A stretch of 64,000 nt of DNA, taken from contig NZ_CBCPJJ010000002.1 of assembly GCF_965118895.1 (NCBI RefSeq), positions 124,001 through 188,000 on the forward strand, read 5' to 3'. Under the pieces are notes generated by a model. It worked only from the letters and a program-made list of their open reading frames with translations, was not told the DNA's origin and did no database searches. Source of the DNA: Rahnella inusitata_A. GTDB lineage: Bacteria > Pseudomonadota > Gammaproteobacteria > Enterobacterales > Enterobacteriaceae. The first letter of the stretch is position 1, and the number at the start of each line of letters is the position of its first letter. The translations under genes were made by a program, and so were the position numbers. Shown piece by piece: positions 9,036 through 17,649 of the stretch.

Positions 9036-10898
9036 TCAGGCCAGCCAGTCGGTGATTTGACGGTCGATCCCTTCGGCATCCAGCCCGACGTCATGACGGA
9101 TTTCGTCCTGTGTGCCTTGGGGCACAAAGCTGTCTGCCAGACCAATATTCAGCACCGGCACCAGCATACGTTTCGCCATCAGCAGTTCATTCACACCGCT
9201 GCCTGCGCCGCCCATAATGGCGTTCTCTTCAACCGTGACCAGCACTTCGTGGCTGGCGGCCAGTTCCAGAATCAGGGCTTCGTCCAGCGGTTTCACAAAG
9301 CGCATGTCCACCACGGTGGCATTACGTTTTTCAGCGGCTTCCAGCGCATCCGGCAACAAAGTCCCGAAGTTGAGGATCGCCACTTTCTCGCCTTCGCGGC
9401 GTACTACGCCTTTACCCATTGGCAGTGACACCAGCGGCTCGCAGGTTGCGCCAGTGCCCGTACCACGCGGATAACGCACCGCTACCGGGCCGCCGTTATG
9501 GTGATAACCGGTGTGCAGCATCTGGCGACATTCGTTTTCATCACTTGGCGTCATGATGATCATGTTCGGAATGCAGCGCAGGAACGAAAGATCGAACGCG
9601 CCCTGATGCGTCTGGCCGTCGGCGCCGACAATACCGCCACGGTCGATGGCAAAGAGCACCGGCAGATTCTGGATCGCCACGTCGTGGATCACCTGATCGT
9701 ACGCACGTTGCAGGAAGGTGGAATAAATCGCCACGATCGGTTTGTAACCGCCAATCGCCAGACCGGCAGCAAAGGTCACGGCGTGTTGTTCTGCGATAGC
9801 GACGTCGAAGTACTGCTGCGGATATTCGCGGGAGAAGCGCACCATGCCGGAGCCTTCACGCATCGCAGGCGTCACCGCCATCAGCTTGCTGTCTTTAGCC
9901 GCCGTTTCGCACAGCCAGTCGCCGAAGACTTTCGAATAGGTCGGTAAACCCTCTTTGCCTTTTGGCAAAATACCGGAAGCCGGATCGAATTTTGGCACCG
10001 CGTGCCAGCCTATCGGATCTTTTTCGGCAGGCGCATAGCCTTTACCTTTTTTGGTCATGATGTGCAGCAATTGCGGGCCTTTGAGGTCACGCATGTTTTT
10101 CAGCGTTTGCACCAGTGCCACCACGTCATGTCCGTCAACCGGGCCGATGTAGTTAAAGCCCAGCTCTTCAAACAGCGTGCCCGGCACCATCATGCCTTTC
10201 AGATGTTCTTCAGTCCGTCGCACCAGTTCTTTGATAGGCGGTATGCCGGAAAGTACCTTTTTGCCGCCTTCACGCAGATGCGAATACAATTTACCGGATA
10301 ACAGCTGCGCCAGATGATTGTTCAGCGCACCGACGTTTTCGGAAATCGACATTTCGTTGTCGTTGAGGATAACCAGCATGTCGGGTTTGATATCACCGGC
10401 GTGGTTCATGGCTTCGAAGGCCATACCGGCGGTGATCGCGCCATCACCAATTACGCAGACCGTACGGCGGTTCTTGCCTTCGCGCTCGGCGGCAACGGCC
10501 ATACCCAATCCGGCGCTGATTGACGTCGACGAGTGGCCGACAGACAGCGTGTCGTATTCGCTTTCACCGCGCCACGGGAATGGGTGCAGGCCGCCTTTCT
10601 GGCGGATGGTGGAAATCCGGTCACGGCGTCCGGTCAAAATTTTATGCGGATAGGCCTGATGGCCGACATCCCAGACCACGTGGTCGAACGGCGTTTTGTA
10701 GACATAGTGCATGGCTACGGTCAGTTCAACCGTTCCCAGCCCGGACGCAAAGTGTCCGCTGGACTGGCTGACGCTGGCCAGCAAATACTGGCGCAGTTCG
10801 TCGCACAGCTTAGGCAGGCTCTCTTTAGGAAGTGAACGGAGATCTTCAGGATTCTCCGCCAGCGCCAGTGTCGGGTATTTGGCTAGTTCAAGACTCAT
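9036..10898 (-). CDS. dxs: 1-deoxy-D-xylulose-5-phosphate synthase
   Basis: Dxs condenses pyruvate and glyceraldehyde 3-phosphate using thiamine diphosphate, the first step of the MEP isoprenoid route; its product also feeds thiamine and pyridoxal synthesis. The 620-residue product equals E. coli Dxs. It shows the GDGAITAGMAFEAMNHAG cofactor motif, SSGHFASGLGT near residue 49, and AIAEQHAVTFAAG with the catalytic Glu near residue 370. The frame is open 12 codons further upstream, but ATG 10898 gives the family N terminus and is preceded by a GAGC site. It lies 19 bases after ispA, in the order xseB-ispA-dxs. Confidence 0.96.
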   Translation of the reverse strand: MSLELAKYPTLALAENPEDLRSLPKESLPKLCDELRQYLLASVSQSSGHFASGLGTVELTVAMHYVYKTPFDHVVWDVGHQAYPHKILTGRRDRISTIRQKGGLHPFPWRGESEYDTLSVGHSSTSISAGLGMAVAAEREGKNRRTVCVIGDGAITAGMAFEAMNHAGDIKPDMLVILNDNEMSISENVGALNNHLAQLLSGKLYSHLREGGKKVLSGIPPIKELVRRTEEHLKGMMVPGTLFEELGFNYIGPVDGHDVVALVQTLKNMRDLKGPQLLHIMTKKGKGYAPAEKDPIGWHAVPKFDPASGILPKGKEGLPTYSKVFGDWLCETAAKDSKLMAVTPAMREGSGMVRFSREYPQQYFDVAIAEQHAVTFAAGLAIGGYKPIVAIYSTFLQRAYDQVIHDVAIQNLPVLFAIDRGGIVGADGQTHQGAFDLSFLRCIPNMIIMTPSDENECRQMLHTGYHHNGGPVAVRYPRGTGTGATCEPLVSLPMGKGVVRREGEKVAILNFGTLLPDALEAAEKRNATVVDMRFVKPLDEALILELAASHEVLVTVEENAIMGGAGSGVNELLMAKRMLVPVLNIGLADSFVPQGTQDEIRHDVGLDAEGIDRQITDWLA

Positions 10899-10917
10899 CA
10901 GTTGCTCATAGTAAGTA

Positions 10918-11847
10918 TTAATTATCGCGCTCAATAATGAAGCTGGCTAACGCGAGAAGTGGCGCTGTGTTGTAAGAAAGCGCGGCGAGCTGGTTCAGTG
11001 CGGAAACGGCTTCCTGATGCAGGTCCATGGCCTTGGCCTTTGCGCCGTCTAGCCCCAGCAGGGCAGGGTAAGTACTTTTACCCAGTTGTTGATCCGCACC
11101 CTGACGTTTGCCCAATGTGGCGGTATCGCCAATCACGTCCAGAATGTCATCCTGAACCTGAAACGCCAGGCCAATCGCCTGTGCATAGGTATCCAGTATA
11201 GGCAAAACGGCTCGTCCGGTATTGCCCGCGGCCAGCGCGCCCATGCGCACTGCGGCACGGATCAACGCACCGGTTTTATGACGGTGAATTTTCTCCAGTG
11301 CGTCGAGGCTGACCTGCTGGCCTTCGGCGGCCAGATCCAGCGCTTGTCCGCCGCACATGCCGCTGGCGCCGCTGGCAGTGGCCAGTTCGGACACCATCGA
11401 CAGACGATCTTTAACCAGTACGTCCGGCATGTCGCCGTCGGCTAAAATAGTGAACGCCAGCGTTTGCAGCGCGTCACCGGCGAGGATCGCGTTCGCTTCA
11501 CCAAATTTGATGTGACAGGTCGGCTGTCCGCGACGCAGATCGTCGTCATCCATCGCCGGCAGATCGTCATGGATCAGCGAATAAGCATGAATGCATTCAA
11601 CAGCGGCGGCAGGCGCATCGAGATTTTTCACATCCAGACCGAACAGCTCCCCGGTGGCGTACACCAGATAAGGGCGCATACGTTTACCGCCCAGAAGCGC
11701 ACCGTAGCGCATCGCTTCAACCAGCGGTAAATCAGCCAGTGGCTGAGCGTCAATGTAGGCGGTCAGAACGGCGTCTACACGCTGCTGCATGGCGCGCAGC
11801 TCACGGGAGAATTCGCCAGCCGGAGAAAGAGACGTCGCTTCAGACAT
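10918..11847 (-). CDS. ispA: Farnesyl diphosphate synthase IspA
   Basis: IspA joins isopentenyl diphosphate with dimethylallyl and then geranyl diphosphate to make farnesyl diphosphate. The 309-residue sequence carries the first aspartate-rich motif HDDLPAMDDDDLRRG and the second, VQDDILDVIGD, plus KTGALIRAAVRMGALAAG. It is about ten residues longer at the N terminus than E. coli IspA. An internal start at Met20 is possible, but the upstream ATG overlaps well with the xseB end and is kept. It sits between xseB (6-base gap) and dxs in the isoprenoid operon. Confidence 0.95.
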   Translation of the reverse strand: MSEATSLSPAGEFSRELRAMQQRVDAVLTAYIDAQPLADLPLVEAMRYGALLGGKRMRPYLVYATGELFGLDVKNLDAPAAAVECIHAYSLIHDDLPAMDDDDLRRGQPTCHIKFGEANAILAGDALQTLAFTILADGDMPDVLVKDRLSMVSELATASGASGMCGGQALDLAAEGQQVSLDALEKIHRHKTGALIRAAVRMGALAAGNTGRAVLPILDTYAQAIGLAFQVQDDILDVIGDTATLGKRQGADQQLGKSTYPALLGLDGAKAKAMDLHQEAVSALNQLAALSYNTAPLLALASFIIERDN

Positions 11848-11853
11848 ATTCCG

Positions 11854-12096
11854 TTACTCTGCTTGCGGTGTGAAAGGTGCCAGCGGTGCATCTTCATCGC
11901 TGTCGAGCAGGAGCTGCACACGCTGTTCGGCCTGTTGCAGTTTTTGCTGCCCCTGACGGGCAAGCTGGACGCCTTGCTCAAATTCATTCAGCGCGTCTTC
12001 TAAAGGTAATTCGCCTGATTCAAGGCGGGCAACGATCTGTTCCAGGTCGGCCAGCGTAGTTTCAAAATTGGCGGGTGGTGCAGATTTTTTCGGCAT
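11854..12096 (-). CDS. xseB: Exodeoxyribonuclease VII small subunit XseB
   Basis: XseB is the small helical subunit of exonuclease VII, which degrades single-stranded DNA together with XseA (not in this window). The 80-residue length is that of E. coli. The conserved core FETTLADLEQIVARLESGEL and the helical hairpin LEDALNEFEQGVQL are visible. The start is preceded by GAAAGAGAATT. It is the first gene of xseB-ispA-dxs and is divergent from thiI across a 289-base gap. Confidence 0.95.
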   Translation of the reverse strand: MPKKSAPPANFETTLADLEQIVARLESGELPLEDALNEFEQGVQLARQGQQKLQQAEQRVQLLLDSDEDAPLAPFTPQAE

Positions 12097-12231
12097 AATT
12101 CTCTTTCAATATCGTTGACAAGACTCGGTGACCAGAGCGCTGAGACGGCAGGGTCGGTTCTCAGCCCAGGGAGACATCCCGTTAAGCATGGCACTGCTGT
12201 TTGGTTTTGCGCGCAGAATATCCATGAAAAG

Positions 12232-12240
12232 TGATATACT
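12232..12240 (+). promoter_or_regulatory. Candidate extended -10 promoter for thiI
   Basis: TGATATACT matches the extended -10 pattern TGnTATAAT at eight of nine positions. No good -35 is seen 17 bases upstream, which extended -10 promoters can tolerate. Transcription would start near 12247, giving a leader of about 140 bases that contains the inverted repeat described next. Confidence 0.5.
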
Positions 12241-12254
12241 CTACGCCGCTGAGT

Positions 12255-12319
12255 TTATTGCTAAGCCCAATGTGGCACAAAACTGATGATTCATAAACAA
12301 ACATAAGGCTTAGCAATAA
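12255..12319 (+). promoter_or_regulatory. Long-range perfect inverted repeat in the thiI leader
   Basis: TTATTGCTAAGCC (12255-12267) and GGCTTAGCAATAA (12307-12319) are perfect 13-base complements separated by 39 bases. Directly after comes a second palindromic stretch, TAGGATCCTA then GATCCTTATT. In the predicted transcript the first stem would begin within about ten bases of the 5' end. I do not recognise this as a known riboswitch. The 289-base xseB-thiI gap holds no other gene. Confidence 0.55.
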
Positions 12320-12385
12320 TAGGATCCTAGATCCTTATTCAGTGACTTACTACCCCGTTCTTTAACCTGCTAACAAAAGACTGCC

Positions 12386-13834
12386 ATGAAGTTTATCATT
12401 AAATTGTTCCCTGAAATCACCATCAAGAGCCAATCTGTGCGTTTGCGCTTCATTAAGATCCTCTCAAGCAGCATTCGCAACATTGTGCGGCCGCATGATG
12501 AGACGCTGGCAGTCGTACGCCATTGGGATCATATCGAAGTTCGCAGCAAAGACGAAAGCAAACACGATCTCATCCAGGAAATGCTGTGCCGTATTCCGGG
12601 CATCCGCTACGTAGAAGAAGTAGAAGATCGTCCTTATACCGATATGCACAACATTTTCGAACAGGCGCTCGAAGCCTATCGCTCTGAAGTCGAAGGCAAA
12701 ACTTTCTGCGTGCGTGTAAAACGTCGCGGTAAGCATGAATTCAGCTCCGGCGACGTAGAGCGCTACGTGGGCGGCGGTCTGAATCAGCACATTGAGTCTG
12801 CCCGGGTGAATCTGACTTCGCCAGAAGTGACGGTGAAGCTGGAAATCAACGACGACAAACTGGTGCTGGTGAAAAGCCGTCTGGAAGGTCAGGGCGGTTA
12901 TCCGATCGGCACGCAGGAAGACGTGATGTCGCTCATCTCCGGCGGTTTCGATTCCGGTGTTTCCAGTTATATGCTGATGCGTCGCGGCTGTCGTGTGCAT
13001 TACTGCTTCTTTAATCTCGGCGGCGCGGCCCATGAAATCGGTGTAAAACAGGTGGCGCATTACCTGTGGAACCGTTTTGGCAGTTCGCACCGCGTGCGTT
13101 TTATTGCCATTGATTTTGAACCGGTGGTCGGTGAGATCCTGGAAAAAGTCGAAGACGGTCAGATGGGCGTCGTTCTCAAACGTATGATGGTGCGCGCAGC
13201 GTCATCTATCGCAGAGCGTTACGGCGTGCAGGCGCTGGTGACCGGCGAAGCGCTGGGCCAGGTATCGAGCCAGACGCTGACCAACTTACGCCTGATCGAC
13301 AACGTTTCTGACACGCTGATCCTACGACCGCTGATTTCTCACGATAAAGAGCACATCATCAAGATTGCCCGTGAAATCGGCACCGAAGACTTCGCCAAAA
13401 CCATGCCGGAATACTGCGGTGTGATTTCGAAAAGCCCGACCGTGAAAGCGGTGAAAGCCAAAATTGAAGCCGAAGAAGCGATGTTCGATTTCGCAGTGCT
13501 GGATAAAGTGGTGAGCGAAGCGCGAAACGTAGATATCCGAGAAATTGCTGAGCAGGCCGCTCAGGAAGTACCTGAAGTCGAAACCGTGGCGGAGTTTGTT
13601 TCTACCGATATCGTGCTCGACGTGCGTGCGCCTGATGAAGCAGAAGCAGACCCGCTGGCACTGGAGAATGTCGAAGTGAAAACGCTGGCATTCTATAAGC
13701 TGGCGACGCAGTTCGGCGATTTGGATCAGAGCAAAACTTATTTGCTGTACTGCGATCGCGGCGTCATGAGCCGTTTGCAGGCGCTGTATCTGAAAGAGCA
13801 GGGCTTTAACAACGTGAAAGTTTATCGCCCCTAA
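12386..13834 (+). CDS. thiI: tRNA 4-thiouridine synthetase / thiamine sulfur carrier enzyme ThiI
   Basis: ThiI adenylates U8 of tRNA and delivers sulfur to make 4-thiouridine; it also passes sulfur to ThiS for thiazole synthesis. The product is 482 residues, as in E. coli. It has a ferredoxin-like plus THUMP N-terminal part (to about 165), a PP-loop ATP pyrophosphatase motif (SLISGGFDSGV, about 180-190), a conserved Cys near 344 (EYCGVISK), and a C-terminal rhodanese domain with the persulfide Cys in LLYCDRGVMSR. The long leader before the gene has an unusual inverted repeat. Confidence 0.97.
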   Translation: MKFIIKLFPEITIKSQSVRLRFIKILSSSIRNIVRPHDETLAVVRHWDHIEVRSKDESKHDLIQEMLCRIPGIRYVEEVEDRPYTDMHNIFEQALEAYRSEVEGKTFCVRVKRRGKHEFSSGDVERYVGGGLNQHIESARVNLTSPEVTVKLEINDDKLVLVKSRLEGQGGYPIGTQEDVMSLISGGFDSGVSSYMLMRRGCRVHYCFFNLGGAAHEIGVKQVAHYLWNRFGSSHRVRFIAIDFEPVVGEILEKVEDGQMGVVLKRMMVRAASSIAERYGVQALVTGEALGQVSSQTLTNLRLIDNVSDTLILRPLISHDKEHIIKIAREIGTEDFAKTMPEYCGVISKSPTVKAVKAKIEAEEAMFDFAVLDKVVSEARNVDIREIAEQAAQEVPEVETVAEFVSTDIVLDVRAPDEAEADPLALENVEVKTLAFYKLATQFGDLDQSKTYLLYCDRGVMSRLQALYLKEQGFNNVKVYRP

Positions 13835-13860
13835 TTTTATTTTCAGGCGATAAAAATAAA

Positions 13861-13887
13861 GGGGTTCAGCATCGCTGAGCCCCTTTT
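13861..13887. terminator. Bidirectional terminator between thiI and yajL
   Basis: GGGGTTCAGC and GCTGAGCCCC form a 10-bp stem (one G-T pair) with an ATC loop, followed by TTTT and preceded by an A-rich run. It lies between two convergent genes and probably serves both. Confidence 0.85.
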
Positions 13888-13904
13888 GCTTTCAGGCTTT
13901 CCGG

Positions 13905-14513
13905 TCAGGATTCTCGGGCGCCTTCGTCGGTGTAGTTGTAAATCCCCGGCGCGAGCACCAGCTGCGCGGCGATTTCTGCGGCTTTGGTTTTACCGAGCAG
14001 GAGATCGATAATCTTCAGCGCAAACTCCATTGACGTGCCCGGCCCTTGGCTGGTCAGCAGATTGACGCGCGGATCGAAAATTACCCGGCGGTCTGACCAT
14101 TTGTTCGGATCGATTTTATCGCGCAGCCCCGGGAAACCGGTCATATTGCCAACCGGGAATAAGTCGTGATATTCCAGCACCAGCGCGGGCGCAGCGCAGA
14201 TGGCGGCGACAATTTTCCCGCTGATGTGCATCTGACGGACTTTCTCTACCAGCAGCGGACTTTCACTGAAACAGGTGGCCCCACCGAGGCCACCCGGCAA
14301 AACGATCACATCAAAGTCGTCATCTGCGACCTCTACCAGCGTGACGTCCGCCAAAATACGCACGCCTCGCGAACAGCGGATTTCCAGATTACCGTCCCCC
14401 GCCACGCTGGCGGTGGTGACGTGAATGCCTGCGCGAACCAGCAAATCTATTGCGGTGACGGCTTCAATCTCTTCGCTACCAGGTGCCAGGCAGACCAGAA
14501 CTGATGCGCTCAT
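13905..14513 (-). CDS. yajL: DJ-1/PfpI family protein YajL
   Basis: YajL is the bacterial homologue of DJ-1 and protects cells from oxidative and carbonyl stress, with reported chaperone and deglycase activities that remain debated. The 202-residue product has the reactive Cys106 in the nucleophile elbow AAICAAPAL and the partner Glu near residue 15 (GSEEIEAV). The start at 14513 gives MSASVLVCLAPGSEE and has an AAGGAAAAC ribosome site; the frame is open ten codons further upstream. It overlaps the end of panE by 38 bases, so the two are translationally linked. Confidence 0.95.
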   Translation of the reverse strand: MSASVLVCLAPGSEEIEAVTAIDLLVRAGIHVTTASVAGDGNLEIRCSRGVRILADVTLVEVADDDFDVIVLPGGLGGATCFSESPLLVEKVRQMHISGKIVAAICAAPALVLEYHDLFPVGNMTGFPGLRDKIDPNKWSDRRVIFDPRVNLLTSQGPGTSMEFALKIIDLLLGKTKAAEIAAQLVLAPGIYNYTDEGARES

Positions 14514-15387
14514 AGTCGTTTTCCTTTTTCTTAATTTGTTCAAATATTCGGGTGTTTACCGGCAGGCTCAGCCCGTGTTTGCGACCGCGACGCAGTACAT
14601 AGCCGGTAATATAATCAATTTCGGTGTGACGCTGATGACGGATATCCTGCAACATTGAAGAATGATTGGCTGCCGTGGTGTCGATCACCTGATAGACAAA
14701 ACTCAGCAGCGATTCGCTGTGGATCTCATATCCCTCTATCGCCATGACCTGTGCAACTTCCAGACAGATCTGCTCTATCTGGTCGGCGCAGGCGATAAGA
14801 TCGCCATTAGTACATTCATGAAGCGCGGTGAGGGGATTGATCACGCAGTTAACCGCCAGCTTATTCCACAGTGACGGCCTGATGTTGTCGTGCCACGCAA
14901 CGTCCGGCAGCGCATGATGTAATGTATCCGCCAGCGCACTGTGCGCCGCGCCACGCTGCGTGACTGGGCCGATGTGAGTCATACCCGATGCAACGTGCAA
15001 TATCGCGTTACCCTCGTGCCGGGCGGCGTGGGTGGTGGCGCCTTGTAAGATAGCCAGCCGGTTAGCCGGTAACTCATCCACGGTCCCCATGCCGTTATGC
15101 AGCAACAGGATCGTACAATTATCATTGAGCATCGGCATCAGCGCGCTGACCGCGCCTGACACCTGCCACGCTTTCAGCGTTACCAGAAGCAGCTCGCTTT
15201 GCGCCAGATGCTCCGGATCATTGGTCGGCATATTACGGTTAAACGCCACGCCTTGCGGGGAAATCACGTTGACGGCACAGAAAGGCTGCGCAATGCGGAT
15301 CCACCCCTGCACGTCGTGGCCTTGCTGATAAAGGGCTGATAGCCAAAGTTGTCCCAGCGCACCGCAACCTAATACTGTAATTTTCAT
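14476..15387 (-). CDS. panE: 2-dehydropantoate 2-reductase PanE
   Basis: PanE reduces ketopantoate to pantoate with NADPH in pantothenate and coenzyme A synthesis. The 303-residue product equals the E. coli length. It has an N-terminal Rossmann motif MKITVLGCGALGQLW and the catalytic region NKLAVNCVINPLTALHEC, which holds the Lys and Asn of the active site. A conserved C-terminal segment reads RHTEIDYITGYVLRRG. The 3' end overlaps yajL. A near-consensus CRP site lies about 90 bases upstream of the start. Confidence 0.96.
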   Translation of the reverse strand: MKITVLGCGALGQLWLSALYQQGHDVQGWIRIAQPFCAVNVISPQGVAFNRNMPTNDPEHLAQSELLLVTLKAWQVSGAVSALMPMLNDNCTILLLHNGMGTVDELPANRLAILQGATTHAARHEGNAILHVASGMTHIGPVTQRGAAHSALADTLHHALPDVAWHDNIRPSLWNKLAVNCVINPLTALHECTNGDLIACADQIEQICLEVAQVMAIEGYEIHSESLLSFVYQVIDTTAANHSSMLQDIRHQRHTEIDYITGYVLRRGRKHGLSLPVNTRIFEQIKKKENDYERISSGLPGTW

Positions 15388-15476
15388 TGTGCCTCCCGGG
15401 ATTGGTGGCGAAATACGCCGTAGGAATCGGGTGTAGAAAGAATATTCTGCTGTCCGGTTATCGTATTAGTATAGAC

Positions 15477-15498
15477 ATTTGTGCTGCACATCACATTT
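15477..15498. promoter_or_regulatory. Candidate CRP site between panE and yajQ
   Basis: The 22 bases read ATTTGTG, CTGCACA, TCACATTT in succession, so TGTGC-N6-TCACA fits the CRP consensus TGTGA-N6-TCACA at nine of ten core positions, with matching T-rich flanks on the right. It lies in a 239-base divergent intergenic region, about 90 bases from panE and 129 bases from yajQ, and could serve either gene. Confidence 0.5.
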
Positions 15499-15626
15499 TC
15501 ACCTGCACTTTTTGACCCCCGTGCCCATTTGTGACTGGAACTTTGCTGTCGTTTGGCATCGGCGGTTGAAGGCGGTATTATGCACGCCATATAACGTGCA
15601 ATACAAAACTACAGGGAGAAGCGATT

Positions 15627-16118
15627 ATGCCGTCTTTTGACATTGTTTCCGAAATCGACATGCAGGAAGTTCGTAACGCCGTGGAAAACGCCAGCCGTGA
15701 TCTGCAAACCCGCTGGGATTTCCGCAATGTACCAGCCAGCTTCGATCTCAACGAAAAAAACGAGAGCATCAAAGTGGCCAGCGAATCTGATTTTCAGGTC
15801 AATCAGCTGGTGGATATTCTGCGTGAGAAGTTAGCCAAACGTGGGATTGAAGGCGGCGCGCTGGAAATTCCGGAGCAGATGGATCACAGCGGTAAAACTT
15901 ACAGCGTGGAAGCCAAACTGCATTCTGGTATTGAATCGACGCTGGCGAAGAAAATCGTCAAGCTGATCAAAGACAGTAAGATCAAAGTGCAGGCGCAGGT
16001 TCAGGGCGATGAAGTTCGTGTGACCGGCAAAGCGCGTGACGATCTGCAGGCGGTGATGGCGCTGGTGCGTAACGGGGATTTGGGACAGCCATTCCAGTTT
16101 AAGAATTTTAGAGATTAA
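15627..16118 (+). CDS. yajQ: Nucleotide-binding protein YajQ
   Basis: YajQ-family proteins bind nucleotides; in some bacteria they sense cyclic di-GMP. The 163-residue product equals E. coli YajQ and starts with the family signature MPSFDIVSEIDMQEVRNAV. Two similar RRM-like alpha/beta halves (about 1-90 and 91-163) are visible, with conserved KLIKDSKIKVQAQVQGDEVRV. The start follows ACAGGGAGAAGCG. It is monocistronic: a divergent panE lies upstream and a terminator downstream. Confidence 0.95.
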   Translation: MPSFDIVSEIDMQEVRNAVENASRDLQTRWDFRNVPASFDLNEKNESIKVASESDFQVNQLVDILREKLAKRGIEGGALEIPEQMDHSGKTYSVEAKLHSGIESTLAKKIVKLIKDSKIKVQAQVQGDEVRVTGKARDDLQAVMALVRNGDLGQPFQFKNFRD

Positions 16119-16140
16119 AACATTCTTCGTTGAAAACATC

Positions 16141-16165
16141 AGGGACGCTTAGGGCGTCCCTTTTT
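16141..16165. terminator. Terminator after yajQ
   Basis: AGGGACGC (16141-16148) and GCGTCCCT (16154-16161) form a perfect stem with a 5-base loop, followed by TTTTT. It separates yajQ from the convergent oxidoreductase gene. Confidence 0.88.
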
Positions 16166-16173
16166 CATGCGCG

Positions 16174-17472
16174 CTATTTCTTCTGTTGCAGGCGTCTCAC
16201 CAGCTCGAAGTCTTTAAAATAAATCGGTTTGTCGTGCTGCATGGAGAGATTACCGGCGATGCCGGTCAGGATCGACATTGCGCCTGCACGGTGATCTGCC
16301 GCGCGCTTTAACGGATCCTCTTTGCGTTCGCCAAACAGATCCTCAAGCATGGCGTTATCTCCGCCGCCGTGACCGCCTTCGCCCAGCGAGAATTCGGCTT
16401 CCCACGCTTTGGCAAACAGCGGATACACTACTATTTTTGCCTCTTCCAGACTGCCTTCGCTTTCACGTTTACCACCTGCATTCACGTAGGACATCTCGAC
16501 GATTTTCATTTCGATACGGCCTTTGGTGCCGTTAAATACCACGTTCAGCCCTTCCCATGGCAGATAGGCGTTGAGTGAATAGGTCATCTGCACTTTGTTC
16601 TGGTATTTCACCAGCACCGACAGCGTGTCTTCGATATTGATGCCGTCGCTGAACACGCTCTGATCGCGAAAATAGCTGTCCTCGTGCTCGGCATCGAGAT
16701 ACAGGGCTTTTAGCTGGGCGTTATCAGCCATATGCAGGGCGAAAGGATCGCTCTCTGCCTGCGGATAGCCGTGCGCACGCGGGTAAAACTCCGTCACGCC
16801 GCGCTTCTCGGCATTCTCTTTACCATAAAATCGCAAATCGCCCTGTGCGTAAACTTTTTCCGGCGTGCTGTTAAGCCAGAAATTCATCAGATCAAAATGG
16901 TGGGTGGATTTGTGCACCAGCAGGCCGCCTGAGTTGCGCTTTTCGCGGTGCCAGCGGCGGAAATAGTCTGCGCCGTGTTCGGTATTGAGCAGCCATTCAA
17001 AATGCACAGAAAGGACTTCGCCGATGGTGTCCTGCATCAGGAGTTCGCGGATTTTGCTGTGGTGCGGTGCGTAACGATAGTTGAATGCCACGCGAACCTG
17101 ATAGCCGGTGGTATCGACCGCATCGAGAATACGTAGCGCGCGGTTTTCATCAATGGTCATCGGCTTTTCGGTGATCACATCGCAACCGGCGTGGAGGGCG
17201 CGGACAATGTAATCGTCATGCGTGCGATCCATGCTGGTGACAATTACGATGTCGGGTTTGGTCGCGCTGAGCATGTCGCCGTAGTCGGCGGCTTTCCAGG
17301 TGGGAACCGGTGCGATGTCACGCTGCGCCAGCTGCTGATTCGCATAATCCATGCGTGTCTGATTGGTGTCACAGAAAGCCACAAACTTTGCGTTATGGCG
17401 GTATTTACCGGTGATCGCGTCAATGTACAAACCTGAACGTCCGCCGGTGCCCACTAAAGCATACGTTTTCAT
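16174..17472 (-). CDS. Gfo/Idh/MocA family oxidoreductase
   Basis: This 432-residue protein belongs to the Gfo/Idh/MocA group of NAD(P)-dependent sugar or sugar-derivative dehydrogenases. The N-terminal Rossmann motif is VGTGGRSGLYIDAI (about 6-19). The diagnostic EKPMTIDENRALRILDAV follows near residue 100, and the C-terminal half is the alpha/beta dimerisation and substrate domain. I cannot name the substrate. E. coli has no gene here between yajQ and yajR, so this is a lineage-specific insertion or an ancestral gene lost elsewhere. It is flanked by hairpins on both sides and looks monocistronic. The start is preceded by a weak GGGGATCTC site. Confidence 0.85.
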   Translation of the reverse strand: MKTYALVGTGGRSGLYIDAITGKYRHNAKFVAFCDTNQTRMDYANQQLAQRDIAPVPTWKAADYGDMLSATKPDIVIVTSMDRTHDDYIVRALHAGCDVITEKPMTIDENRALRILDAVDTTGYQVRVAFNYRYAPHHSKIRELLMQDTIGEVLSVHFEWLLNTEHGADYFRRWHREKRNSGGLLVHKSTHHFDLMNFWLNSTPEKVYAQGDLRFYGKENAEKRGVTEFYPRAHGYPQAESDPFALHMADNAQLKALYLDAEHEDSYFRDQSVFSDGINIEDTLSVLVKYQNKVQMTYSLNAYLPWEGLNVVFNGTKGRIEMKIVEMSYVNAGGKRESEGSLEEAKIVVYPLFAKAWEAEFSLGEGGHGGGDNAMLEDLFGERKEDPLKRAADHRAGAMSILTGIAGNLSMQHDKPIYFKDFELVRRLQQKK

Positions 17473-17596
17473 GAGATCCCCAAAGGCTGAAAAGCCGTCA
17501 TGGCTGACAGAATTTTTGTTAAGGAATTCCTGAGGATAATGATTATGGGAGATTTTTAAGTGAGGTGTATCACAGCGGGGGACATCAAAATGAAAT

Positions 17597-17621
17597 GGCG
17601 TGCCATTTTCGAAGGCACGCC
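17597..17621 (-). terminator. Terminator after yajR
   Basis: GGCGTGCC (17597-17604) and GGCACGCC (17614-17621) pair perfectly. Read on the minus strand the stem is followed by ATTTCATTTT. It lies 29 bases after the yajR stop. Confidence 0.7.
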
Positions 17622-17649
17622 CATATTTACTGCAAGCGGTATGTTGAAA

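Noticed and set aside
12255..12319. A thiamine (TPP) riboswitch before thiI
   Set aside because: The conserved TPP core (CUGAGA and the distal ACCUGAU-type motif) is not visible, so only an unassigned inverted repeat is claimed.
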